In this document: positions 47,391-58,452 of the stretch, piece by piece
Numbering within the stretch: the first letter of the stretch is position 1
Layout of the letters: each line of letters opens with the position of its first letter
Origin: Gonatopus flavifemur
Lineage: Eukaryota; Arthropoda; Insecta; Hymenoptera; Dryinidae
DNA: 64,000 nucleotides
Assembly (NCBI GenBank): GCA_018340375.1
Contig: JAFFJZ010000002.1
Coordinates: 16,572,001-16,636,000 of the forward strand
Direction: 5' to 3'
Position numbers and translations under genes: made by a program
The notes under the pieces: generated by a model
Told to the model about the DNA's origin: nothing
Seen by the model: the letters and a program-made list of their open reading frames with translations, nothing else
Databases searched by the model: none

Positions 47391-48525
47391 TATATTTGAT
47401 CTGAAAGAAAATAAAACTTGACTCAATGGTAATAGGCTACTTTGAAAAGTGATCATACACGGAAATCAACTGATCTTGAAGAACTCTCTACAGCATTTCA
47501 AGATGTCTTTCCCATGCAGGGATTAAAGAGAGGAAAAAAAACAGCTCGTCCCAGCCTCCTTGGCACATCTAATCTGTTTTTTTAAGATGATTCATGTACG
47601 GAATTTGAGACTTTGAGCTGAACTGGAATATATATTCTTCTCCTCTTCTCATCGATATCTGTGATGAAAGAAGCATTGATTGATGCTTGAATCATTTTTG
47701 GCCCAAACAAACAAAACCACATTGCATTGTCCTTGACTTGATCTTGAAAAATTTTTTTCAAAAAAAATAAGTCGCATTTTCCACATTTTCAGAAGAAATT
47801 TTTTACAGTGTTTTCTATACAGTGAGTATCACTGATTCACAGATTCTCTTTCATATTTTCAATTCCAGAATAATGCAACTGACATTCTTCAAAATACACC
47901 AAGCTGATCGTAAAATGAATATACCAATTCCTGTTGACCACACATCGTCAATCTCATCTCTCATGAACACGATTGCGTTATGACACAACATATTGAAATC
48001 CTTGGGAAATTTCAACTCTTCCTCCGACAAACTACAATATACGCATTCAAAATAAACTCCCCGTCGTTTCGTGTCGGATGTTCATCAGATTCTATGTTGA
48101 GTTTTAAATTTATTTACATACGAATTACATTATTAACACAAATCATTCGCAATAGCGAAGAAACCGTTGATACGCTTATGAAAATCATAATGGTTCGTTA
48201 ACACTCCGACGGTCGCTGCGTTATTATTTCCAAAATTAACGTGAATCTATTTTGCATATCTTCAGACAATGCAAACATTCGGAATGAATTTATAAATCAT
48301 ATTTTTTTAAATGAGTGAATCGCTGGACTATGGAGATGTATGATACACTCTTTTATCTTATTGATCTCTCAAATCAACACTTTGCGGTATTGAACGAAAA
48401 TGGAATCGTTTTGAGAAATGTGAAAGGTATTGAAGATTGTTTCGAATAAAGTTCTGTTAACATCTCGTAAGCACATTCTTATTGAAAAAAAAAAGCAAAT
48501 GATCGCTGTGAGAAGATGTGTTATA

Positions 48526-48764
48526 CGCTGATAGAAAGAAGGACCAGCTAGAAAATTTAGTCACTGTAAATAAAAATTTAGGTGGGTCAGCTAAATTTTA
48601 TTTGTCACAACTAAATTTTTGATCCCCATTGAATAAACCATTGCATTCAAATTTCAGACAGCTAGCCTTTTATTTACCCCAACTAGAGTCTAGCTAGCGT
48701 AAATAAAAATCTAGCTGCGGCAACTAACATTTAGTTGTCCCAACTAGGTACCTTTCTCTCGGTG
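48526..48764. mobile_element. TA-flanked MITE with AACTAAATTT repeats
   Basis: CGCTGATAGAAAGAAGGACC and the inverse CACCGAGAGAAAGGTACCTA, TA on both sides, 239 bp; AACTAAATTTT and TAGCTAGC words inside. Confidence 0.75.
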
Positions 48765-49262
48765 TATAATACAATTGGATGTATTATTCCTAATTGTACT
48801 GATTATCGATGAATCAAATAATATGCAATGAAATTGTGAGTACAGAAATCTAGTCCGAGGAAATGGCGAGGCTTCACAGGGAGTATCAAGAATTTTTAAA
48901 ACACTCCTAAATAACTCTAAATTTTTGAAAGTGATCTTTGGAGAAGACTCGAAGTACTCAAATTTAAGTTCATGCGTATAAAGTTACGCTTGAAATTAGC
49001 AAACTCGAATCTAAAACTTTACATCTTTTCATCAATTGATACCAGGATTAAAAATAGAAGTACAATAAGGAAGAAAAAAATTATCTAACGCAGCAAATCG
49101 GGATATTATACACAAAACAGCAAATCTTTTCGCTAACCTCGCTGAAAATTCGCCTCCGCGGCAAACTGGATTGCTGAGAGAGCAATGTGATTAAGTAGAG
49201 CAGCAAATATTTCAGTATTATACCGCAGGACAAGAAATCTATTATTCATTTCTCTATTCTCA

Positions 49263-49555
49263 CACGGAGAAAAAGGAATAGTTGCAGCAACTACTTAAAT
49301 AGTCGATTTTCGACCATCTACTTAGATAGTTGCTGCAACTACTTAGTAGTCGGGACAAGTATCACGTTGGCTGCTTCAACTAACTCGATAGTTGCACTAA
49401 CTAACGTAAATACCTGGCAACTTACGAAGTATTTTAGTTAGTTGAGGCAGCTAACGTGACACTTGTCCCGACTATTAAGTAGTTGCAGCAACTATTTAGG
49501 TAGTTGGTCGAAAATCGACTATTCAAATAGTTGCTACAACTATTCCTTTTTCTCC
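49263..49555. mobile_element. TAGTTGCAGCAACTA foldback MITE
   Basis: CACGGAGAAAAAGGAATAGT and, from the right, GGAGAAAAAGGAATAGTTGT. Both arms hold TTGCTGCAACTACTTA and GGGACAAGTATCACGTTGGC / inverse, giving a hairpin over nearly 290 bp. Confidence 0.85.
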
Positions 49556-49702
49556 TATTCCTAAATATCTCTGTTCTTACAAATCTCTAATCTCACAAAC
49601 CTCTATTCTTCTCAATATCGATGAGATGTCGATGTTTTTTGTTTCATATATAAAAGAATAGAGATTTTTGAGAATAAAGATTTGTAAGAATAGAGATATC
49701 TA

Positions 49703-49942
49703 CACTGTTAGAAAAAATTTTGTGAATTTCACACACGAAATTTGGAAGCAATTGACACACACTTTTGTGTATCAAATTCACTACAGTTTTTGTGAAATTC
49801 AAACCAATTTTGTATGAAAACCATTTCAAGATGGTATTGTGTTTGAATTTCAATAAAAGTGTGGGAGATTCAATACAAAAATATATGTGTTGATTGCTTC
49901 CAAACTTTTGCATTAAAATTCATTCAAATATTTTTCACAGTG
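49703..49942. mobile_element. TA-flanked CACTGTTAGAAAAAAT MITE
   Basis: CACTGTTAGAAAAAATTTTG and the inverse CACTGTGAAAAATATTTGAA, TA on both sides, 240 bp. AATTTGGAAGCAATTGACAC and its inverse pair inside. Confidence 0.85.
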
Positions 49943-51326
49943 TAGGATTAGTCATATTTGAGAACAGAGATATTTAAGGGTAGAGTTATTTGAGAATAGA
50001 GAAGTAAAGAATGGAGTTCTTGTTCTGCCTATTATACACCGAGTAGCAACAGAATTTTGCTGGAAAAGTGAAAATTTTTGGTTGCAAAACAGCTAAAGAA
50101 TCGCTGTCGTAGGTATCAAGATTCCTATGATAGCAAATAGTTTGCTGTCACAGCGAATGTCTTTTCTCTTCGGATTGAGTATGTCCAGTCAATTCAAACA
50201 ATACCCCCTTCCATTGATTTTTAAATGATGAAGTGAAAATTTCATGAGATAAGTTATATAAAACCTGCTATTCAAATCGCGATTCGATGTAAATTCTGTA
50301 CAGTTATTTTTAATAGAATATTCTAAACAGTTTCTATATGATTCATGTGTTTCCCCCATCATGGGATCCCTGCCAGCACAAAATGCAGCATATACGTAAC
50401 TATGTTATAACGATCATGAGAAGTTTCAGTTCATTAAAATTCCAGATAGGAAGATCATTTCCTGATCCACTATATAAAGGATATTTGACATTCTCAATCT
50501 TCACATGATCGATGTGCTTTCATTGAATGAACGGTGAGATATATTTCAGGAAGGTCTCAATATTAATTTCTCTTAGCATGTGAGGAACATTAAATCTTCG
50601 TGTGACATTTAGATTACATTCTGATGCTACTTGGACACGTGGAGTCCCAAAAGAATATGATAATTACTCTTTCGAGTAGTATTTTAGGGCTATCTTCGTT
50701 AATTAACATATGACCACCCAATGAGGTCTTCAACACCATTGATAGATAATATTGAGTCACATTTCGATTCTTTAACGTGCGTTCTTTTCGAAGAATGATA
50801 TAAATATTTATCTCTTATAAATCGTAGCAATTGGTCGATAAATCAACAGCATCCCCCTCGAAATAAGTGATAGATTTTTTATTTTATTTCATATAAATGA
50901 AGCAATTAATTTGAAATTCAAGCAACACATAGAGACGTCAATGAATTGAATATATCGTGAACTTCGTCTTTGATTTTAATGTCCTGACGATTTTTGTTTT
51001 GACCTACTTGAGGGGGGGGGGGGGAATAAAAAAACCGGTTTTTTTTCTCAATATTTTTTGGACACGAAAATAAAAAATTGAATAAATCTGAATGAGAAAT
51101 GATCAGATACCCAAGAGTTATGTCCACATTTATAGGACCCCTCCCAAATGAAGTGCATTCCATGGGAGTGCAAGTTAGAGATCATATTTTCGATTCAAAA
51201 CAGAACAAACCAAAAACAATTTTACTCCTCATAAAATACAAGAAAAGAAAAGTATTTCTTTGAACCTAAGAAATTGTTTCTTGAATACATCCGAATAAAT
51301 ATTTCTCCAATAAAAATGAATATTGT

Positions 51327-51706
51327 CAGGGCATATTATAAGGGTCAGTTGTTACCAAAAAGTTAATTCTAAAAGAAAACGATCAGTTCTAAAACGTAAA
51401 AACGGTCAGTTCTTGAAAAATTATCCAACTTTTAGTGAAATATTTTCCTTTTTCTTTTTTTAAATCGAGTATCCAATATTGTTCTGTTCCTGAATGAGCC
51501 TTTCGCCTCATATTAAGGGGTATATTAAGTTCGGTAGTGATATTCATTCTGAAAAAATAAGACTTTATGCCAAAAGTAAAATTAAGGAAGAATGAAATAA
51601 TTCAAGAAATAGTTGTCACACAAATGTAATAGTTTTTTTTTTCAAATAAAGAAATCGAGTGTCCATCGTTTCGGTTAGTTCTTAGATTCCCTTAGAATAT
51701 GCCATG
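51327..51706. mobile_element. hAT-type non-autonomous element, copy 2
   Basis: CAGGGCATATTATAAGGGTC to the inverse CATGGCATATTCTAAGGGAA. A perfect 8-bp duplication AATATTGT lies at 51319-51326 and 51707-51714. 380 bp, shortest and least interrupted copy. Confidence 0.9.
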
Positions 51707-52099
51707 AATATTGTTTTGATACAAGCAAATTTGTTGTTTGAACGATGGACCAAATAATAAATTCTTTTACACACAGTTGGAAATTTTGTTTTCAATTCAA
51801 CACATTTCGCATGTCCCAGGCGGTCCACGCATATTTTTGTGTCGATATCATGTAATCTGTTTGTGTTAACTAGTAACTCAAGCTTGATGTAAATAATATA
51901 ACACAATAGGATACTGATGAAGTTTTGATTGGAATTTCCGATCGTGTAAATTCAACACATAAATACTGTGAAATGGAATCTAAAATAAGTAGTGAATCAA
52001 CAGCTCACAAGTGTAATTTATGGATTTTTTTACATACATCAAATGTGAAAATCACACTTTTTTCGTGTTGAAACAATGCATAAGAATAAAGTGGAAAAA

Positions 52100-52185
52100 A
52101 TTATATTTCAATGAGAATTGAACACGGATCGTCGGGACCGAATTTTGAAGCTGTATAACTCGAGTCACCGCCAGTCCCTTGGTTA
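52100..52185 (-). ncRNA. tRNA-like / SINE-head-like fragment (weak)
   Basis: On the minus strand TGGCGGTGACTCGAG and, about 50 nt on, GTGTTCAATTCTC sit like decayed pol III A and B boxes of a tRNA-derived sequence. No full cloverleaf could be drawn, so at most a fossil SINE head. Confidence 0.2.
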
Positions 52186-52611
52186 GGGGTGTACACTCAC
52201 AGAAAAATTTTCTCATTTCAAGAAATCCTTTCTGTGAGTGTACTTTCTTTGCGTATATCAACTTGCACTCGATCTTCAATTTTATATATCTAGAAAATTA
52301 AGTCCCATTAGAATGAAAGCCAAAACCAAAATGAACCAAAGTTACACGTACATGGAACTTTCATTCAAAAAATAGCTCCCACCACAGACGATTTCCCCTG
52401 GGTAGTTGAGAATAACACAATTTTTATGTTCAACCTTGAGTTGAATAAAATTTGTGTCATTTTGACACTTTTTTCCACTTGTTTGAATGATTTCACATTT
52501 GAAATTAGTTGAGACCTGATTACACAAGGACTGTCTGTAGAAGTGACACGTGTTTGTGTTGAATATTTGACAGAAAATTCATCACACACGGATTTTTTGA
52601 CACATTTAAAC

Positions 52612-53199
52612 CAGAGCATAATGTAAGGAAATTTAAGAACTAACCGAAACGGTGGACACTCAATTTCTAAAAAAGAAAAAGTACTGTATCATCTTTATGA
52701 ATTAATAAAACGGTATATTATAATCAATAAACTTAATATCTATTTATGCATTCAATAAATGATATATCTATCTCATTACGTTTTATTTAATCAAGATTCC
52801 TTTTTTATAAACTACGCTGTGAGAACATCAGCTGAAAAAAAAAGAAATAGTCTTTCTATTCCGAGAGAAAACCCTTTCAATATGAAGTAAGAAATTTGTG
52901 TGACAAGTATTTCTTGAATTATTTGATGCTTCGTTGATTTTATTTTTGGCATCAAGATTTATTTTTTTAGAATCAATATCACGACTGAATTAATGATACC
53001 CCTCGATATGAGGTGAAAGGCTTATTCTGTAACAGGGCAGTATTGGATACTCGATTTGAAAAAAATAAAAATAAAAAGGAAAACATTCAATTGAAAAGTG
53101 GGTAATTTTTTTAGAACTAACCGTTTGTACGTTTTAGAACTGATCGTTTTCTTTTAGAACTAATTTTTTGGTAAGAACTGACCCTTATATTATGCCCTG
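52612..53199. mobile_element. hAT-type non-autonomous element, copy 3 (inverted)
   Basis: Starts CAGAGCATAATGTAAGGAAA and ends in the inverse of CAGGGCATAATATAAGGGTC. About 200 bp longer than copy 2, with extra AT-rich text near 52690-52860. No clear target duplication. Confidence 0.75.
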
Positions 53200-54594
53200 A
53201 GGAAAAACACAAAATTTTCAACTGTGCATGAACAAAATATTCATTTCTGTCAATGAAATATTTATTTAAATATGTATTCAAAGAAATACATTTTTCTGTG
53301 TATTTTCCTATGGAAAGTAACAAAAAAAAGTTTGAGGGAAAAACGTGCTATTCGAAGAAGAAAAATTGCTTAAAGTTGCTATGAAAATTGTTAAAAAATA
53401 ATTTTCCAAAATTTTTGTAATCCACATAGAAGATGAAATTGTAAATATTGTTGAACAAGCTCCGCTTGGTTCCAATTCTTCGCAATCTTGGATACCAGTT
53501 TATGTTGCTGAACTTCGAATCGTTTATTGAATATTTAAGGAAAATATTTAAGTTGAGGAAGCAATTCGAAAAGACGAATATCGATTATTGGTAAACATTT
53601 TTGTGAGTTTGAATATTCGTTTCTCTTTCATAAACGATTTGAATTTCAAGAACATACCAGTTGTGAATAATAGTGAGAATGGAATTTTTATTTTACGTTG
53701 AAAAACCTTTTTTCGTGAACTTGAAATATACATGAAAATATTCCAAAAAGTTTGCTTGATTCAATTATTTTTCAAAGACTTTTTTGTGAACTCCTAATTC
53801 AAGTCTCCCTTTAAATATTCTTATAAGTCTGTATACGAGTTGAACTCGGGTAATCGGAATAATCGAATTGAAAAATCGTGAGAAAAATATTTCGAAATAA
53901 TAAGACTCATAAGTCATGATTGTCCTGAGATGGGAAGGATAAGCGCAACAATACAAACTTCATCATTGAAATATCAATCAATAGCTCGTATAGTCACATC
54001 AAATGACATTTGAATACGCACAAGGGGTGGCTCGATGAAAAATAGTGGGCCGGAGTCAGTAGGTGGTTGAGAACGCAAAATCTCTTTTGCTTGGGTTTGT
54101 ATAAATGAGATTATGAATAATCATATACAATAATAATGGCAAGATGAATAATGTGCAATAGAGATGCGTCAGAATGTTAATCTCACGCTTTCAATTATCC
54201 TTCTTTGTCTGTATGGGTATGTATATATGTGCGTATTTGACTCTCACGCATGGTGATTGAAAATATTCTTCTGTACAAACTCAAAGCAAACCCATTAACG
54301 ATAAAAAATATCTATATATATATATATGTATCCTAGTATAACAGAGTGAATAAATCAGATTTAAATCAGTGGAATTCCCCTGCATATATATATATGCCAG
54401 GACATATATGTTATAATCATTGGAATTATTCACCGTGAAAATATCACTACAGACCAGCAAAATGACCATTAATATAAATCGTTGACATCCAAATCACAGT
54501 AAATCCAACTTTGTGATACAAATGTGCATTCTATCCATCGAATCTTGATATATAATATTTATAAAACTAAAAAAAGAAAAAATGAGCAACTCAC

Positions 54595-54606
54595 GAGGGT
54601 CTTCAT
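54595..54606 (-). CDS. Cuticular protein RR-1, coding exon 1 (start of signal peptide)
   Basis: Twelve coding bases, ATG AAG ACC CTC, followed directly by the donor GTGAGT, encode MKTL. Joined in phase 0 to the exon at 38466 they give MKTLLILLGIATTMTYA, a 17-residue signal peptide with basic residue, hydrophobic core and small residues before the cut. First exons carrying only a few codons of the signal peptide are common in insect cuticle genes. No upstream ATG was seen between the putative start site at 54705 and this ATG. The exon is far too short to find as an open frame. It was identified by requiring an ATG, a multiple of three bases and a strong donor on the minus strand. A different first exon outside the window cannot be fully excluded. 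Confidence 0.8.
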
Positions 54607-54699
54607 TATGAACGATGTCCAAAGATCACAATATAATCACAAATATCTCAAGCGGTTGGATTTGCTTAACTCTATACGGTATTTTCGATCAAAATACCG

Positions 54700-54740
54700 A
54701 GAACTGATTGGAGAGGAATAGTTGGAACTTTGATTAGGCA
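54700..54740 (-). promoter_or_regulatory. Putative core promoter of the cuticle gene (Inr plus TATA-like)
   Basis: On the minus strand AATCAGTTC contains the arthropod initiator TCAGT, with its A at 54705, giving a 99-nt 5' UTR before the ATG at 54606. The AT-rich TAATCAAA begins at -31, the usual TATA position, though it is a poor TATA match. A second AT-rich block, TATTTTAAA, lies a little further upstream and could direct an alternative start. Inferred from motifs and spacing only. Confidence 0.45.
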
Positions 54741-54779
54741 CCCTGACAACTTGGTTTAAAATACGCGTTAGATCGGGTC

Positions 54780-55080
54780 ACGGAGTGGCTTTATAGTCGT
54801 CGTGGCGCTCTGTTTTCGTGTGTATTTTGCCCCGCCACGCCAAAGCCACGCCACTGCATTCATCAGACGGAATGAAGAAGGTTGTGTGATGGAACTATGG
54901 AGGAGAAGGAGAAGGAAAAGGAGAGGAAGAGATAATGAGGAGCGAAGAATAGATATCTTACAAGGATTTGCTTTGGTAATCTACCTTGGGGTAGTGATGG
55001 TAGGTAACGATCGGTCGAACCCCTTCCTTCGGGTCCAAGTAGGAGGTGCAAGTGAACCCACGTACATGTGTAGATGATGA
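54780..55080. promoter_or_regulatory. GC-richer segment just upstream of the cuticle promoter
   Basis: Lies 75-375 bp upstream of the putative start site. It has inverted GTGGCTTTATAG..GTGGCG / CGCCAAAGCCACGCCAC text and a polypurine run (GGAGAAGGAGAAGGAAAAGG). It is open on both strands, but neither translation resembles a protein. Position suggests proximal promoter; function is inference. Confidence 0.3.
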
Positions 55081-55340
55081 TCAATGAATATACGCGCATG
55101 ATAAAGATTAATGAGTTGATCAAAATATGAAGAAAACACGGTTTGTAAGGTATTTCATTGTTCGATTGAATGGCTCTTCAAGAAAATCCCTTTTTTTTTT
55201 ACAATAAAAATTCCTTTCTATCAATAACATCGAAGTAACGAAAGTGATACATGAATGAAATTTAAATTTGATTCTCAGCTTTGACCACTTGTGACACTCA
55301 TTTTTGATAAACTCGAATCATTCCTGTTTCTGTGAGGATA

Positions 55341-55576
55341 CACGGAGAAAAAAGATCTACTAAAAAGTACCATACTTTATAGTGTTCGAGCATCAGAATT
55401 GTACAGATCAAATTATTTACATGAAAATATCTATAAAAGTAGTATACTTCTTCAGGGAAGTCCAAGCCAGTATGGTACTTTTAAAGGTATTTTCACGTAA
55501 ATAATTTGATCTGGACAAGACTGATGCTCGAACACTATAAAATATGGTACTTTTTAGCAGACCTTTTTTCTCCGTG
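55341..55576. mobile_element. TA-flanked MITE with about 95-bp near-perfect arms
   Basis: CACGGAGAAAAAAGATCTAC and the inverse CACGGAGAAAAAAGGTCTGC, TA on both sides. Arms share AAAAAGTACCATA, TATAGTGTTCGAGCATCAG and AGATCAAATTATTTAC. Confidence 0.9.
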
Positions 55577-55578
55577 TA

Positions 55579-56869
55579 GGAACCAAATATCTTCACTATA
55601 TTGTTTAAAATTTCAAAAAAGACGTGGACAAATGATGAAATATTTTACTTGTGCATTTTGAAAAGATTTTGCTCATTCCACGTCGAATTCAATTACGTAC
55701 AATCAAGATGAAAACTTTCATGAATCATGTACCCACATAAACTGTTTTTGAATGTTCAAATAATGTATCGAAACTTTCTCTAACGTATTACGATTCATGA
55801 TTTTGAAACAAAATGTAACCGAATGATAAAATTCGGAGAAGTTTCCGAGAAAGGTGTGAAAATGGTTTCAAAATCGAAACAAATGAATTGAAGTTTGAAT
55901 TAATTAATTAAATTAATCTTCCCTCCACTTTCATGGATTTCTGAGAAGTTAGATTGACGTCCTGAATGTTTCATTAGACAAAAACCATAAAGTTCTCACT
56001 GAGAAGTGATGAAATGTTCTTGTATTGGATGTAAGTACATTTTTCAATCACTTCTCTTCTTATCTGTTAAGACTTAAACTGAATGTCAGACATTTATTAT
56101 GAATGTCATGGCGAAATGATTGTACAAATCCGTTGTAATGACGCGATGCATCCCTTACTGCTGTTAATTCACGAGGAATATGGGAATTTACTGCGTCTCG
56201 GTACTGGAGGATTCCAGTGATTACACTTTCCAGTATATTTACTGAAATTTTAGAGATTGCATAATGCAAAATTCTAATTTTTGCAGTAAACTTTCAATGA
56301 ATGATTAATAACTTCTAGTGAAATATTGAAATTGTCCAGTAAAAATTTTTTATAGTTTCTTTAAATATTTTATATTCTGCCGAAAAATTGCACGTGCAAG
56401 ATTTATTTTTAAATAAATCTTGTATTCGTTCAGAAGGCTTTACATCATTATTGAAATTACTGGTCTGAAATGAATAATAGTTGAATCCAAGAAAGTAGCT
56501 GAAAATGTAAAAATTCATTGAATTTCTCTCATATTTTGCATCAAACCCTACAGTCGACCCTAATAGAAATTAATTCAGTTATTTACTAGGCATTGCAAGG
56601 CCTAGTGATAAGACAGTTTGGAGAATTCTTAATGACTTTTATTAGGGTATCTACATAAAATCTAAACAATGAAAATCCTTGAAATTTTAAATGCAAAAGG
56701 TCTCCAGGAAAAATACCAGGAGCATTCCCATTCAAGATGTGAAGGTATTTGTTGATAATCTAAAATTGTATATACAAAATTTTTAATATTAAATCCATGA
56801 TGATGAACAGCGATTCAAGAATTTCATCAAATTCGCGTACAATGAAGTGCGATAGGATACATTGTTAGG
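55579..56869. other. AT-rich upstream region, no gene seen
   Basis: No supported exon. 56565-56640 is a partial copy of the TCTAGGCCTCGCAAG repeat family. Confidence 0.4.
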
Positions 56870-57179
56870 AAAATTCTTAAATTTAATACGAAATTCTTTA
56901 TGAGATACCATATTTTCATATTGAATTCAATAATAGTCCTTAAATTTAATATTGATGATGAAATTTCAAAATTTCTTTCTAAAATGTAACAATTGTTTAT
57001 TAAATTTCACGAATATATTATTACAATTAAGAACAAAATTATCAACATTGAGAAAAAAATTCTTAACATTAAAAATTATATTATTGAATTCAATATTTTA
57101 TTATGAAATTTAATAAAATGATTATGTACAAAACTTCATAATATTCTTATGAAGTTCCAGGCAGATTTTTCTAACAGTG
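56870..57179. mobile_element. TA-flanked CACTGTTAG MITE (intact relative of 13588-16800)
   Basis: CATTGTTAGGAAAATTCTTA and the inverse CACTGTTAGAAAAATCTGCC, TA on both sides, 310 bp. Interior is TTAAATTTAATA / TATTGAATTCAATA palindromic text. Confidence 0.85.
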
Positions 57180-57426
57180 TAAGTTATAGCATCATTCAGT
57201 TCAAAAAATGGAATGGGAATTTAAAATGTCACACAAAAGTCCCTAAATCAGTAACTTTGTTTTCGATCATTGTAAATAGGGAATGTTTGAAGGTGCTGAT
57301 TATTAATTCATACTAATAATTCCTACATATTAAGAGCGATAGATTGAAAAATTTAGGAATTTAGCTCGAAAGACCTTTCAGAGTTGCTGATTAGAAATCC
57401 GGAATCGAAAGTACAAAATTTTAAAC

Positions 57427-57725
57427 CACAGCAGTAAACTTCGAAGTAAAATTCAAATCTCATTGGATGTGTTTGAATTTATTCAGATTGGGTATGGTCA
57501 CTTCGGAAGACTCTTAAATTATTTATTCAAAAAATGCATTTTTTTCAACTCTAACAAAATTATGTAAAACTTTAAATGCGTTGTTCTCGAGACCACTTTT
57601 TATATTTGCTTTACAAACACTGTTAGGGAAATTATGAAGTTTTTTTCATAAATAATTTATTGAACAGAATCCATAATAAAATATTGAATTCAATAATATA
57701 ATTTTCAATGCTAAGAATTTTATTC
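57427..57725 (+). repeat. Direct repeat flanking a foldback, copy A
   Basis: GTAAACTTCGAAG..CATTGGATGTGTTTGAATTT..TTACAAACACTGTTAGGGAA..TAATTTTCAATGCTAAG. Repeated at 58453-58797, about 1.03 kb away, on the other side of 57730-58446. Confidence 0.8.
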
Positions 57726-57729
57726 TTGA

Positions 57730-58446
57730 GGGGCAATATCACTTTATGGACGGAAAAATTGATGTTTCAAAGTGTTGCCATGAAATAAAAAAAAAATTAT
57801 CAATGTACGGGGTCTTTTGCATATGAAAGTACTAGTCTTCGGGTACAAAAAAACACTTTTGATTACATTTTTTAAATCCAAAATCGCGGCATGGTAGTAC
57901 GGTCAAAAAAACATTTTTTTTCTCCTGGTTCAAACGAGCGTACCGCTACAGGTCCCAATTTTCAATCTAGAACAAAAAATAAAAAAGTTCCTCAAAATAT
58001 AGCTCAAAATCTAGCTATCTACGGAGGATTTTTTCGAAAACAGATTTTGAAGAAAATGGCATTTTGAAACGTTTCTTCGATTTTTTCGAAAAAATCGTCC
58101 GAAAATCAGCTATAAAATCGGTAAAAAAGCTGATATCGAAAAAATCCTACGTAAGTAGCTGGATTTTGAGCTATATTTTAAGGAATTTTCTAATTTTTTG
58201 TTCTGGATTGAAAATTGTGACCTGTAGCGATACGCCCGTTTTCACCATGAGAAAAAACAATTTTCTTTCGACCGTACTACCATGCCGCCATTTTGGATTT
58301 AAAAAATTGAATAAAGAATGTTTTTTGTACCCAAAGATTAGTACTTTCATATGCAAAAGACCCCATACATTTATATTTTTTTTTAACCTCATAGCAACGC
58401 TTTGAAAATACCGTTAATTTTTCCGTCCACAAAGTGATATTACTCC
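57730..58446. repeat. Long foldback at a TTAA site, copy 3
   Basis: Flanked by TTGA (57726-57729) and TTAA (58447-58450). GGGGCAATATCACTTTATGG pairs with the inverse GGAGTAATATCACTTTGTGG; arms share GGGTCTTTTGCATATGAAAG. Both ends present, about 717 bp. Confidence 0.8.
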
Positions 58447-58452
58447 TTAAAC

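Larger units (their letters stand above)
49224..50029. mobile_element. Element with GGCAGAACAAGAACTC ends and a perfect 8-bp target duplication
   Basis: TATTATAC at 49216-49223 and again at 50030-50037 bounds CGCAGGACAAGAAATC and the inverse GGCAGAACAAGAACTC. Interior is built of TCTCTATTCTCAAATA-like words. Eight-base duplications fit hAT. A partial copy lies at 22984-23125. Two younger MITEs sit inside. Confidence 0.8.
49063..50177. mobile_element. Outermost element of a four-element nest (AGCAAAT repeats)
   Basis: Left CAATAAGGAAGAAAAAAATT, right inverse CAATCCGAAGAGAAAAGACA. GCAGCAAATC / AGCGAA words on both arms. The arms are separated by the complete element 49224-50029. End positions are approximate. 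Confidence 0.5.
38467..54594 (-). other. Intron 1 of the cuticle gene (about 16.1 kb)
   Basis: Donor GTGAGT at 54594-54589, acceptor TTGCAG ending at 38467. Phase 0. It contains a complete mariner, a MULE pseudogene and more than a dozen short inverted-repeat elements, listed separately. Stretches 38843-39293, 40759-41512, 45520-48525 and 53200-54588 show no recognisable gene. They are AT-rich with short low-complexity runs and degraded repeats. Confidence 0.8.
24166..54705 (-). other. RR-1 cuticular protein gene, whole transcription unit (three exons)
   Basis: Minus-strand gene from a putative initiator at 54705 to past the stop at 24166. Three exons (54595-54606, 38336-38466, 24166-24436) join to 414 nt and 137 residues. 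The first intron falls between codons 4 and 5 (phase 0). The second splits serine codon 48 after its second base. Both introns are GT-AG. The product is a secreted chitin-binding cuticular protein: signal peptide 1-17, short Tyr/Pro-rich N-terminus, RR-1 type Rebers-Riddiford domain at about 43-111, charged C-terminus ending DPRYRY. The layout of a tiny first exon that interrupts the signal peptide is typical of insect cuticle genes. The introns are unusually long, about 16.1 and 13.9 kb, and filled with transposons. RNA-seq was not available, so the joins rest on splice signals, exact frame and family resemblance. Confidence 0.88.

Noticed and set aside
50470..50540. Plus-strand TATATAAAGG with an ATG..GTGAG micro-exon look-alike downstream
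   Set aside because: No following exon with recognisable coding text could be linked; AT-rich DNA produces many such TATA-like sites.
51014..51027. Poly-G run giving a polyproline frame on the minus strand
   Set aside because: Simple sequence; the surrounding frame shows no domain.
54802..55123. Overlapping open frames on both strands, rich in Arg/Lys or Ser/Phe
   Set aside because: A GC-rich purine tract lacks AT-rich stop codons on either strand; composition explains the openness.
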